Of a stretch of 64,000 nt of DNA, positions 49,063 through 58,700 are shown in pieces. Both the position numbers and the translations under genes were made by a program. How positions within the stretch are numbered: the stretch's first letter is position 1; each line of letters starts with the position of its first letter. This stretch comes from Lumbricus rubellus (lineage: Eukaryota; Annelida; Clitellata; Crassiclitellata; Lumbricidae), in contig OX243820.1 in assembly GCA_945859605.1 (NCBI GenBank), positions 29,797,600 through 29,861,599 on the forward strand. Reading direction: 5' to 3'. The notes under the pieces were generated by a model. That model did no database searches and was not told where the DNA came from. It saw only the letters and a list, made by a program, of their open reading frames with translations.

Positions 49063-49488
49063 CACGCACGCATGAATTATAATCCAACGTTTGACAACGA
49101 ATGACGTCATGTGAGTATTAGCATTGGTGTTAAGATATATGGCCAAAAGAAGTTGGCTCCTAACTCACAGTAGAGTTTTGTCGTCGTTCACTCAAGCGAG
49201 TCTAGGATCAGAGGCAATGACCCATAACAGCCAACTATCCATTACAGCGTCAGTAACCACATAGCCTAGTAATACAAAGTCAGTGTAAAAAATTATGTTA
49301 GCGCCACACAAGAACGTTCCCTATTATACGGTACAAAGGCATCCTTGTCAGCAGATTTAGGACCTACCAATGAAGATGTTCAGTAAACGTGAGGTGAATG
49401 TATACTTTGTAGCGGTGAGGGATTGTCAGCCGACTCTAACTTCCTCGTGCCATAAGAGTCGTAAGTCGGGAATCGTAAATCGTAATCT

Positions 49489-49600
49489 CCAAATTTCTAA
49501 AGCGCTACCTGAAAGCCAAGAGCGGGGCACCAGCTTATTCACGAGCGCTGCGTTGAGTCAGAAGGGTTGTCCGTGAGATTAGTCCATGGTGGTCCGGGAA
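49489..49600 (+). repeat. Dispersed repeat C copy
   Basis: ggggcaccagcttattcacg, agcgctgcg and gtccatggtggtccggg match the copy at 44585-44695. Confidence 0.6.
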
Positions 49601-49674
49601 CGAAGTTTGTAGCCTACAAAGGGTTAGGGCAGCGTGAACGGAGTGTCACGAACTCCCCACTGCACTTGTACTTT

Positions 49675-49758
49675 GGCAGTGCCAGTCGCAAGCCTGGAAA
49701 AAGGAGGGCGACACTAATCATCGTTGATATGACACAGCGTCGTTAAACAGCAACAAGC
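49675..49758 (+). repeat. Dispersed repeat B copy
   Basis: ggcagtgccagtcgcaagcc, aggagggcgacactaatcat and gtcgttaaacagcaac, the fullest 3' end of this family in the window. Confidence 0.7.
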
Positions 49759-51352
49759 GGAAGGCCACTCTTGTCCAGAAGTATACGCTATCCCAAAGCG
49801 TCAGATACCATCTTTAGCAGCCCAAACAGGGGTACATTTAATACGGGATTTCTATAGGCCATGCACTCTGGTCCACGGGCACAAGTCATCGATGCGCTTC
49901 TGTATTCATGCCAGCTGTCGCTGACAGGAAGTTCATGAAAGGAAGTCGAACCATTGCGAAAATCGTGGACGATCTGTTGTAGGTCCATCTGTCTGGAATA
50001 GTATCCCATTGTAAATATGCCTGTTAGGGCCTGCCTACCTAGGTGAGTGTTCAGTTGTTCACAGGCTATTTAAGACCCGTTTATGTCAATGTGGTTGGAC
50101 TGGGGGCGCCTGTGAGTGGGCTTCTTGAAGGGGCGCTATATAAATTCTTGAAATGATCAGACAAGTGACCGAAAAGAAAACAAGGAAGAACGTGCAACAC
50201 GGCGAAAGTAGCAAGAAAAATTAATGATTCCTGAAAGCATTGCCGTATACATAGGCCTACTAGGAATTTCAGACTGATACGCTCATAAACGATGTATGCA
50301 AACAGGCGGCATTGCTCAAAGGATGACTAGGAAAACTAGACACGACTTTGAAGCTTAATAGGCGTGACTGAGTCAAATTGTTCTAAGTTAGTCCATGATA
50401 TACATATTATGTCCATCTGTGCGCCTTTATGTCTGTCTATCTGTTGTTCATTTGTCACACAGCTTGTGCGTCTATCGATGCATGTCTAATATCCATGTCT
50501 GCTTAGTTGTGTATGTGAATATACGTATGTCTGTGTGTCTGCTTGTACGTTTATCAGTTTATGTGTCTCTCTGTTTATCAGTGTATGTTTCTGTCTGTTT
50601 ATCAGTGTACGTTTCTGTCTGTTTGTGTAGACCCATCCTTCAACCTGTTTGTTTATGCGTCGCTCAATGTATCTCTAGTTATCTACATATATGCCTGTCT
50701 TTGCCTGTAAGTCTGCGTGTGACTGATACACAGATGAACAGATACATGGCCATTGGTCACTGGTCAGTCGAGTATTAACATCATCATGTATACGTATACG
50801 TAGGTTGCAAGATATAGGCCTATTTACTAACAGGGCCTGGCTAGTATATCAATTCAAGTTGCTTATTGGTCCAATAAAAATAGATAGACAATGAATGAGT
50901 AAACGCAGTGACTTATAATAATATTGTAGTTGACGATTACGGTGATATACAAAATTAATAATCATTACCGGTATGTGAGAGCCATATGCTACTCAAAGGT
51001 AGTGATCCCGCTATAGATAGGACCCATTTAGCAAAAATTATTAACAAGCCGCCTATACTATAATATGGCAACAGTTATAAAAAAGAAACCAGATACAATG
51101 GCGGTATAGCTTGTGAAACATGCGAACAGTTGCACCAGGATAACATACCTCTGCAGCCTTAACTAAAACTAAATCAAGAATAAGCAAAGGTTAATAAAGT
51201 AGTTTATTTTACATTTTTCATTGCGTCTGCACCGTGCACGTGCCTGTATTGGCGTTATATAAGCTAATGTATAGGGACCAATGCATCGCGGCTACGAATG
51301 GGTATGTGCCTTTATAATTTTATTATAATAGGGCCTACGACGCCTACGTGTA
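49759..51352. other. Intergenic with SINE tail and CTGT-like repeat
   Basis: A SINE tail in + orientation is at 50090-50155 (gggggcgcctgtgagtgggc, then gggcgctatataaattcttg). A degenerate gtctgt/gttt repeat lies at about 50400-50720. A 73-codon frame on the - strand at 49788-50009 has fairly even codon use but no recognised domain. Confidence 0.45.
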
Positions 51353-53305
51353 GGGTAAAGTGGGGTAATTTCGGCACCTTAAGCAGTTTTTCGAATATTT
51401 GTGATGTCATTACGTTTATAAGATCCACTGATGTTCCTATAATTTGCTAAATCCCTAAGCTACGAAATGGCGCCTTTAAACTGTGAATCGGCTCTCGCAA
51501 ATTCGTGTTATAACATGATAAGTGAGGGCGTTCAGATGCCGAAATTACCCATATGGGAGGGTAATTTCGGCAAGGCATGTGGGTAATTCCGGCACGGGTG
51601 ACGAAATTAGCCAAACAGAAGATTACCATATGTTTAAGCAAGGTAAATGAAGCAGATAGTTGGAAATTGTAGCTTCACTTTAATTTCGTCATTTATGCTG
51701 TAGGCCCTACACTCATACAATTTAATACGCACTGCCTTTAAATATAGCTTTTAATAAAAAGAAATCATGTAGAACTCATCCATGACAGTGAAAATGAACA
51801 GTTGCCTCCTCTGCAGACCAGTTCATGAAGCTATCGTCAATTTGAAAGAATTCTTTCATGGAATTAAGTATCCAAATTTAACGATGACAACAGTAGGCTA
51901 CTAACGAGCAAAAACATTAACGAAAACAGTTAATCCGTACTTAGACATAGGCGCCTACACCAAAACAGTACACTGAACAAATCGCTGGTAGGCCTAGGCC
52001 TAAGTCAACGTAGCTTAATTATCATGAATCTAGTCGCAGCTACCACAGTAGAAGACTTTTTGTTGCTTGTCGATGCATGCACAACTGTCGCACGCCCACT
52101 TCATACATCGATAGCACTGCCACCAAGGAACTGACGACTCGTTGTACGGTATTTCACAGTAGAGACAAGGAGTTGTATCGACGTTACAACTAGTCGGTAT
52201 GAGCTGTTCCTCACTGCTGTCGAACAAACTATTTTGCAGTGCATTGAAGAACCTATCAACTTTGGGTCTGTTGAAACCTGACGCCCGTTGCATTGAAGTC
52301 GGCTCTGCAACACGTACGGACAACTCACGATGACGTTTCATGAATCCGACGAGCCAATCCTTTCCAGCAGCTTTCTCTTTAGTGTTAAACCTGTGTTCGA
52401 TACCGTTGATATCGCAATAACTAAATACGAGTTCTCTCACAGCTTTTGGCGACAAGCCAAACAGTTTGTTGGACAATGACACCAAGACCCCCGACAGTTC
52501 TCTCTCTTGCTCATCAGTTAGGGTGGTTGGTCGACCAGAACAACATTTCATTACAACGTCGTCCACCATAGCTCTTTTAACATAACCTTGGAGAGTTTGA
52601 CGCGGGATGCGAAACTGTTTCGCAACAGCTTTTTTTGAGCGCCCGTCGACAAGCACAGATTTCACTGCCAGCCTAATGTCATCGTTTGACCACAGAGAAT
52701 ATCGTCCACGTTTCGAGCTTGGTCCGGTTCTAGGACCCTGATCCTGTTCCATGTTTCCTGAATAAACACTCGTGTGCTTTAATTGCAAAATGGATACTAA
52801 CAGAACTAAGCAAGCTAATCAAACCGTCGCCAAGTTAAATAAGGCAGAATGGTAATTTCGGCACCCTCCTTGGGAAAATTTCGGCACTGCCGGAATTAGA
52901 CAAGATTTGGGTGCCAAAATTTGCCTCATATGTAGGCATCACTCTGTAAGTGGGTAAAATAAATAATCTATAGCTATACATCGTATTATCGTTCAGCATG
53001 CTGCACCATGATAATCAAACTTCTAGAAAAATCACAGCATGTACATATGCAATTGATAACAAATTTTCAGCAGCGTTTTCTCTGAATTGAAATACAATTA
53101 AGAAAATGCATTAAAACAGAAATGAGTTCAAATGACTTACCAAAAGTGCTTAAAATGCGATTTACAAAGCGTCTTGAAACTTTTCTAAGATTGTAATGTT
53201 GAGATGTATGACGTCACACCACAGAGCTATTTTAGTGCAAGATATTTTCGCGACTACTGGGGGGTGCCGAAATTAGCCCCATGCCGAAATTACCCCCCTT
53301 TACCC
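51353..53305 (-). mobile_element. Pogo-like DNA transposon, 1953 bp, with TA target duplication
   Basis: The 24-bp terminal inverted repeats at 51353-51376 and 53282-53305 differ at one position (GGGTAAAG then TGGGG or GGGGG, then TAATTTCGGCA). TA flanks both ends (51351-51352 and 53306-53307). The motif GGTAATTTCGGCA recurs near both ends, at about 51538-51594, 52851-52898 and 53265-53280, probably as transposase binding sites. The one long ORF (52030-52752, - strand) has pogo/jerky-type DNA-binding domains but no DDE nuclease, so the element is probably non-autonomous. Confidence 0.9.
52030..52752 (-). CDS. Pogo/jerky-type transposase remnant: psq HTH + CENPB-like HTH + Cys-rich zinc domain, no DDE
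   Basis: 240 residues from ATG 52752. A pipsqueak-type helix-turn-helix occupies about 20-60 (SKKAVAKQFRIPRQTLQGYV). A CENPB/Tc5-type DNA-binding domain follows at about 75-165, including KDWLVGFMKRHRELSVR and SGFNRPKVDRFF, both typical of this transposase group. In full transposases the DDE domain comes next; here residues 170-190 pass straight into a C-terminal Cys cluster (C196, C199, C213, C216, C221, C224, C236, C239). The PHD-like WxQC..C..WA(H/C) pattern has Cys221 where I recall His in relatives. The reading frame is intact across the missing catalytic part. The product should bind the element's ends but not cut; a repressor or domesticated role is possible but unproven. Confidence 0.85.
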   Translation of the reverse strand: MEQDQGPRTGPSSKRGRYSLWSNDDIRLAVKSVLVDGRSKKAVAKQFRIPRQTLQGYVKRAMVDDVVMKCCSGRPTTLTDEQERELSGVLVSLSNKLFGLSPKAVRELVFSYCDINGIEHRFNTKEKAAGKDWLVGFMKRHRELSVRVAEPTSMQRASGFNRPKVDRFFNALQNSLFDSSEEQLIPTSCNVDTTPCLYCEIPYNESSVPWWQCYRCMKWACDSCACIDKQQKVFYCGSCD

Positions 53306-54542
53306 TACACGATGATCCATGGATCCATTGCCCATATGCACTGGTCAACTATCTCATACATATGTGGAAGATATCCTTTTTAAAAAATAACAACAATTGC
53401 CTTTTTTATTTCTCACTTTCTCTGTTAAATGACTCCGATTAAACAGGAAATGCTTGACACATGAAACACACATTGGACATTAGGAGGAAAAGATATGCAT
53501 AGGTGATTATGATGATGATGATGTGGTCATCTCTTTTATTGGCGGGGTGCAAGTGGCGGATCTTAAGAATCTCAGAACCGGGGGGATTCAATCGAATTTA
53601 CCAGAATTGGATATATCGTACTAAGACTGTGCGCACACGCACTTATCAATCAATCAATCGGTTAAACAGTCAGTCAATCAATCAAGCGATCGATCAATCA
53701 TCAATCAATAATTATTAATAAATTTCTTTTAGTAGAAGCACTAAGCTGACACAGACGCAATTTAAATAGACAATAAGTGTTCAGGGCATTTACAGAGGCG
53801 GTCACAATTAGGCTAACGCAAAGGAAAAATGTTAAGCCTATGATACACATGTATTTGCAAATGAATAGCCTACTGATAAAGAACCTGACAGACAAATTAC
53901 AAGAATGCAATCTGATCGAATTAATAATAGAACTTATTATAGAAGGACACATACGTCTGTCTTCATTTTCAAGCAAAATGAAAATTTAGACAACGATGAC
54001 GACATGAGAAGAAATGAAGAATAGAATTCGACGAGAATAATTATTATTGATGGTTTGACGAGCAGACGTATAATAGGCCTACAGCATGAAGCGATCAAAT
54101 GCACCTGTGAACCACGTGTATAATGAATTGCTACTAGTCAGCTATAATAGTAAGTGCCGTAGTTTCGAGGGCAAATATCAGTATGTCAATAATTTACAAT
54201 TCAAGAGCTTTGAAAAGCAGCAATCTGCGTTTTCGGTCACGCTACAGACGCATTTCATCTGGTCCACGTATGTAGCCTATACAGGCGTGGGCGACACATT
54301 ATAGGCTAATGGCTGTGTTCATTGCTCATGTCGCAGATCAGCTCAACCTGCGATCGGAGCCGTTCGCGTATGAGTGTATGCTACATCACAGGTTGTGCTC
54401 AAGACTTCTGCACGGAGTGGATATATAGCGAGATCGAGTTGAAAATTAAAGTTCTATCGAGTCGAAAACAAGCGGAGTACTGAAGCTAAACAGATGGGGA
54501 GAACATAATTCTCATTATTATTATTACTACAGGTCTTCAAAG
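53306..54542. other. Intergenic upstream of the GT31 gene
   Basis: An ATCA-type repeat is at about 53645-53710. A TATATA at about 54421 and a TTATTATTACTACAG acceptor-like site at 54533, just before the GT31 ATG, hint at a non-coding first exon near 54440-54480. This is tentative. Confidence 0.35.
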
Positions 54543-56183
54543 ATGAGACTGCGGTATAAACAGTTTGCGTGTAGAACGCTGACGTTGATTCTGTGGCTTG
54601 CCGTGTCCTACGGTCTCTACTTCCACCACATAGCAACGCAGGATTATCCAACGGAGACCGACAATCGAACAGTGGAAATGGGAAGCGATGCCCTTCCAAC
54701 CCCGGATGACGCTTCCAGTAGGAAGTGGACGACGGAGCAGACGAGTTCCGTAACGACGGAAAGCTCAACGGACCCTGCAAAGCGATCGCCTGGAATGGGT
54801 TCAAGGACAAAACAGAGATCGTTTTGGTCGTCGATTCCCAGCAAGGTCTCACGTACGACAAGGACATCCATGCCTGGACTATTACCCAAAAAACCAATTT
54901 CAGTTAGGGTAATTACTCCAAAGAAGGTCAAGGGTAGGCTAGTTGCAGTCATGCCTGGATCCTTTTCAAATAAGTCAACTTCAATGACGCCAATCATTCC
55001 TGAGAAGGTTAAAGGTAAGCCAGTTGCAGTCATGCCTGGACTATTACCAATAAAACCGATTTCAGTTAGGACAATCACTTCAAAGAAGGTCAAAGGTAAG
55101 CCAATTTCGCCAAAACGAAACTCAACAGTATCGGTGAAGCCTGCGCCAATTCCACAAAAACTGAGAAAAGTCGACCCTATGGACGAGTACAGTGACATGG
55201 GAGGAATTGTGATAAAGGGCTGGAACTCATCAATGCCAGTGAACCCTCATCCATTTCATTACACCCTCAACCCTGAGAAGACCTGCGACGTCGGTCCCTC
55301 ACCATCCGAGCTGTTCCTCCTCGTCTACGTTCACACGCGGCCGAACAGCATTAAACAGCGTGAACTGATACGGTCCACTTGGGGTGACGTCAGGAACTAC
55401 GCCGTCACGGTCCGTCGGATCTTCGTCATGGGTCTTCCGGAAGGAGAATACGTACAGGAAGCTGTCAAGCTCGAATCGAACCTCTACCACGACATAGTCC
55501 AGGAGAATTTTCTCGACACCTACCACAATCTGACCTACAAGGCCGTCGGTGCTCTACGGTGGGTTAAGGACTACTGCAGCAACGCGAAGTTCGTCCTCAA
55601 GACGGATGATGATGCTTTCGTTAATATGCCCATCCTCCTGGACCTACTAGTCTCAAAACACAAGAAAGGACTCTACGGACCGCACAGTCTCATCTGCAAC
55701 GCATGGCATAAAAACGCTGTACCTCGTGGGGGAAAATGGGCCGCCACCGTTGCGCAGAGAAAGCATCCCACGTGGCCAACCTTCTGTCAGGGTCTCGCCT
55801 TCATCCTGACGCCTTCGGTAGCGGCCGAAATGTACAATGCGTCGTTCGATGTTCCATTTCTCTGGATGGACGACGTCTACGTCACTGGCTTCCTGGCGAA
55901 GAAGATCGGAATCTCACACACGCAGATCACTGAGCGTTTCATCAAGGAAGTACATATCGAAAGACTACTAAAGAATGAAAAACAGTGGACGAATGTCCTT
56001 TTCTCGCATATTCAGAATTTCGACCGAAGCAGGTGGGCGTGGAACAGAGTCATGAAACTGATAAATGATTCAAACGCGCCGACAATTAGAGGTAACACTT
56101 TATTACCCACCACTAATTCTACAAAGACCGTTGTACCCTTGAAAGAACCGCTTCGGAAAAAGATATCTAAGGTGCCAAAGTAA
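54543..56183 (+). CDS. GT31 beta-1,3-glycosyltransferase (galactosyltransferase-like), type II membrane protein
   Basis: 546 residues in one uninterrupted exon. Residues about 10-30 (TLTLILWLAVSYGLYF) form the signal anchor, giving a short cytosolic tail and a lumenal enzyme in the Golgi. A long stem (about 31-245) includes 27-residue repeats with the VKGKPVAVMPG core. The GT31 catalytic domain follows at about 250-505: KQRELIRSTWG, then FVMG, the metal-binding TDDD at 354-357 (FVLKTDDDAFVN), and DDVYVTG at 443-449, where relatives as I remember them mostly read EDVYVG. Several Asn-X-Ser/Thr sites (for example HNLT, YNAS, TNST) fit a lumenal protein. It would transfer Gal or GlcNAc from a UDP-sugar in beta-1,3 linkage; the exact donor and acceptor cannot be told. 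Lack of introns is common in B3GALT genes. ATG 54543 is the first in frame directly before the anchor. Confidence 0.94.
   Translation: MRLRYKQFACRTLTLILWLAVSYGLYFHHIATQDYPTETDNRTVEMGSDALPTPDDASSRKWTTEQTSSVTTESSTDPAKRSPGMGSRTKQRSFWSSIPSKVSRTTRTSMPGLLPKKPISVRVITPKKVKGRLVAVMPGSFSNKSTSMTPIIPEKVKGKPVAVMPGLLPIKPISVRTITSKKVKGKPISPKRNSTVSVKPAPIPQKLRKVDPMDEYSDMGGIVIKGWNSSMPVNPHPFHYTLNPEKTCDVGPSPSELFLLVYVHTRPNSIKQRELIRSTWGDVRNYAVTVRRIFVMGLPEGEYVQEAVKLESNLYHDIVQENFLDTYHNLTYKAVGALRWVKDYCSNAKFVLKTDDDAFVNMPILLDLLVSKHKKGLYGPHSLICNAWHKNAVPRGGKWAATVAQRKHPTWPTFCQGLAFILTPSVAAEMYNASFDVPFLWMDDVYVTGFLAKKIGISHTQITERFIKEVHIERLLKNEKQWTNVLFSHIQNFDRSRWAWNRVMKLINDSNAPTIRGNTLLPTTNSTKTVVPLKEPLRKKISKVPK
54868..55110 (+). 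repeat. 81-bp coding repeat in the GT31 stem
   Basis: Nearly three in-frame units start at the words atgcctggactattacc and atgcctggatccttttc. They encode LLPKKPISVRVITPKKVKG-type sequence. The first and third units are closer to each other than either is to the second. Confidence 0.88.
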
Positions 56184-56671
56184 TTCCCCATCGTATACCA
56201 AGGATAACCAGCCCTTCCTGCCATACAAGAGTCGGACGAAGTCACGGAGTTCCCGCATATCCATCAATCCTCTAACATGAGGCTGCAGATCCACAAGCAA
56301 AGACACTAAAGTCGGCAAATGGACCGTCAGGACTTGCAGCAGGCTTATGGAATTTATGCAATGCAAAGAAAAGAATACACATGCCAATCCTGTACGGATG
56401 TAGACTATGTAACATCTCTGACCATAGCAAACTTGTTGGGAATCACGGACCAACAAGCATGCACACCAAATGCCATTTAATGTCAAGGTCAGAGTATGAA
56501 GCAGGCTAGTAGGTCTTATATAAGAACGGTCGACCGGCTTGGCTAAATTATTAATTTATTGTGCACTAGGCTATTTATGTTCGTGTATGCATGTTTGACA
56601 TTGTCGATTGGTAGAATTCAGATAAATAATTCGCCTCGTTGTTCACTTAGGTCAAAAAAGCTCCCGTTTAA
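56184..56671. other. 3' flank of the GT31 gene
   Basis: Presumed 3' UTR and flank. No clear AATAAA signal is placed with confidence; the piggyBac-like element follows. Confidence 0.35.
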
Positions 56672-56819
56672 CCCTTTAAAGGGTAGAGGCAATATAGTGT
56701 ACTTCTACTGGTCGACGTACTTAGAAGGCACTGGAGACGTTCCTGCAAGCATATTATTATGTTTTAATTCACCAGATGTCACTATGGTAGACTCTAAGAA
56801 ATTCAGAACTAAAAATAGA

Positions 56820-56905
56820 TGTAGGCGTCTACACCTACTCAGAGGCGCTCCCGACTACAGCATTGATACTGTGTCAGAGTTTTCACGCCGAAGTGCCACG
56901 TTATG
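56820..56905 (-). repeat. SINE fragment inside the piggyBac-like element
   Basis: ctactcagaggcgctcccga, ctacagcattgatactgtgt and tttcacgccgaagtgc follow the order of the family body in reverse complement. Confidence 0.65.
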
Positions 56906-57239
56906 TCATAGGAAATACAAGGAGATGTCTTCTCATCCATCCCCTTCATTCCCGCTAGAATTGTTCTAACAGAACACTGCACTGGCTTATTTTTTGGTAC
57001 AGATGTCCACGTCCAGCAAGCGTTTATACAAGTCAACGTCTGCTGTTTTGCTCTATGCATATACCCATGTTTCGCGGATTTTCATAAGTGAACTGCACTT
57101 GAAACACAACTATAGACCTGCCACTTAGTACGAAACCGTACTCTGTAATTTCCTATTGTTTTCACTAATGTTTCTTGCATGATTGACAACAACACTACTT
57201 TTTGGTTTCACTTTTTTATAATTCGTTCATTTGGGCTTA

Positions 57240-57352
57240 GTGGGCAGTGGCGACAATGTTGCCACTACAAGTTTTGGCTTCATGGGCAGTGGCAACAATG
57301 TTGCCACTACAAGTTTCGGCTTCATGGGTATAGGACACAATATTGCCATTTC
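57240..57352. repeat. 42-bp tandem repeat, self-complementary units
   Basis: Two full units and a worn third begin gggcagtggc. Each full unit contains agtggcaaca followed by tgttgccact, a 10-bp perfect inverted repeat (one base changed in the first unit). Confidence 0.85.
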
Positions 57353-57935
57353 TTAAAGTCAACTTTTCCACATGACGAATATATTCCCTCTATATGGTTA
57401 GTTAGCAGGCATATAATAATTATGTAGTTATTATTGTTGTAACTGTTCAGGGCCATTATGCCCTTTAAAGGGTTAATGTGTTTGTGTAAACTGTTATCTG
57501 CCCAGTTGTACTTGTTATAAGTTAGTCGAGTCCTGCATTTTTCAATTAAAAGAGTTCACTGTAAAATATAGCATTGAAGGAAATTTTAAGGTATTGGACA
57601 TACACATCTGACAATAAAATGATGTATTTGGTAGTTTTGTTCAACGACAATAATGTTAAAGATATATTATTGTCGTCACCCTCCGCATTTATCCACGAGT
57701 TGGACTGGCATCACTTCCAAAACACAGTGGAGTGGATTAGAGTCATGTTCAGATATATTCGATACTAATAGTAGCCTACTGAGTGTATTATGCCCACACA
57801 TGATAATCTGGGGCCTAGCTGCCATACAACCCTTAGATCCAGCAGTACAACCCTACATGTCTCTTTAAAGAATCATGACGACTAAGGACCATAAAATCGT
57901 TTTGTTATTATCAATTTTTGTTTGTATGTGCACTT

Positions 57936-58146
57936 GTTATACCGCCCCTTCAAGATTACTACCCATGGGAAGCGTTCCCGACTACAGCGCGGACACTGAA
58001 TCGGAGTTCCACGCCGTAGCGCTGAGCAATTGCGAGTGAAAGACTTGCTCAAGGTTCCTACACGGCGGCTTGAAGTGGATTCGAACCTGCAACCCTTCGG
58101 CTGCAAGGCAACGAACACGCACTCTACACCAGGCACGGTGGCTCCA
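57936..58146 (-). mobile_element. tRNA-derived SINE, nearly complete
   Basis: On the - strand: gcctggtgtagagtgcg (A-box-like), ggttcgaatcc (B-box), ttgctcagcgctacggcgtg, gtgtccgcgctgtagtcggg, then cttgaaggggcggtat. It matches 11267-11468 along its length and differs by scattered substitutions. Confidence 0.8.
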
Positions 58147-58349
58147 CAGATCCCCGCATAGGGTATTATGAAATTCACCGAAGAATAGAAAAACCCATTC
58201 AGGAACGGTAAGAACTCGTCAAGATCCAGAGGGAGCAAAAAGTGCCGTGGAACGGTTAGAACTTTTAGTTGCAGCCGATTCAAAGCTCAAACCGTTAGTC
58301 CAAGCTTGGAAAGTAAATGATTCCATGTTTTATAAGGTTGAAATTATTG

Positions 58350-58700
58350 AAGAAGTGTGAATTATTAGGGGGGACAGGGGACTGTCCCCTTAACGAAAGT
58401 GTTGGGGGGACGGCCCATGCATTTGTTTCATTCCCCCCCCCCCCCAATGGTTGAGTCTCAGGGCATGGATACTTCACGAAAACACTGCATACACTGGCGA
58501 AGAAATGACTAAAAAAGGTCAACTTTTTGGACGGGAAAATGGGTAATTTTTTCTGAAGATTGCGGCCGGATGACTAAAAAAAGGTCGTCAGAAAATTTGG
58601 TCGGCGAAAGTGGAAAATTTGGTCGGCGACTCAGCCATTCGGCAGCCCAAAATCTCACGTCCTTCCTTCGGCGCCACTCGTTCGTCCCCACCATGGCTTC
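58350..58700. mobile_element. Probable hAT-like MITE relative, ends unclear
   Basis: It shares the tgactaaaaaaaggtcgtca word (twice) and G/C-run borders with the elements at 21067, 32685, 48377, 60855 and 61707. I could not find matching termini or a target duplication, so the boundaries are approximate. Confidence 0.45.

Larger units (their letters stand above)
56672..57472. mobile_element. piggyBac-like non-autonomous element, 801 bp
   Basis: Both ends carry CCCTTTAAAGGG (56672-56683 and 57461-57472), directly bordered by TTAA (56668-56671 and 57473-57476), the target duplication specific to piggyBac. The inner TIR continues weakly (tagaggcaat against gccattatg inverted). No transposase is present. 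It contains a SINE fragment at 56820-56905 and a 42-bp tandem repeat at 57240-57352. Confidence 0.8.
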
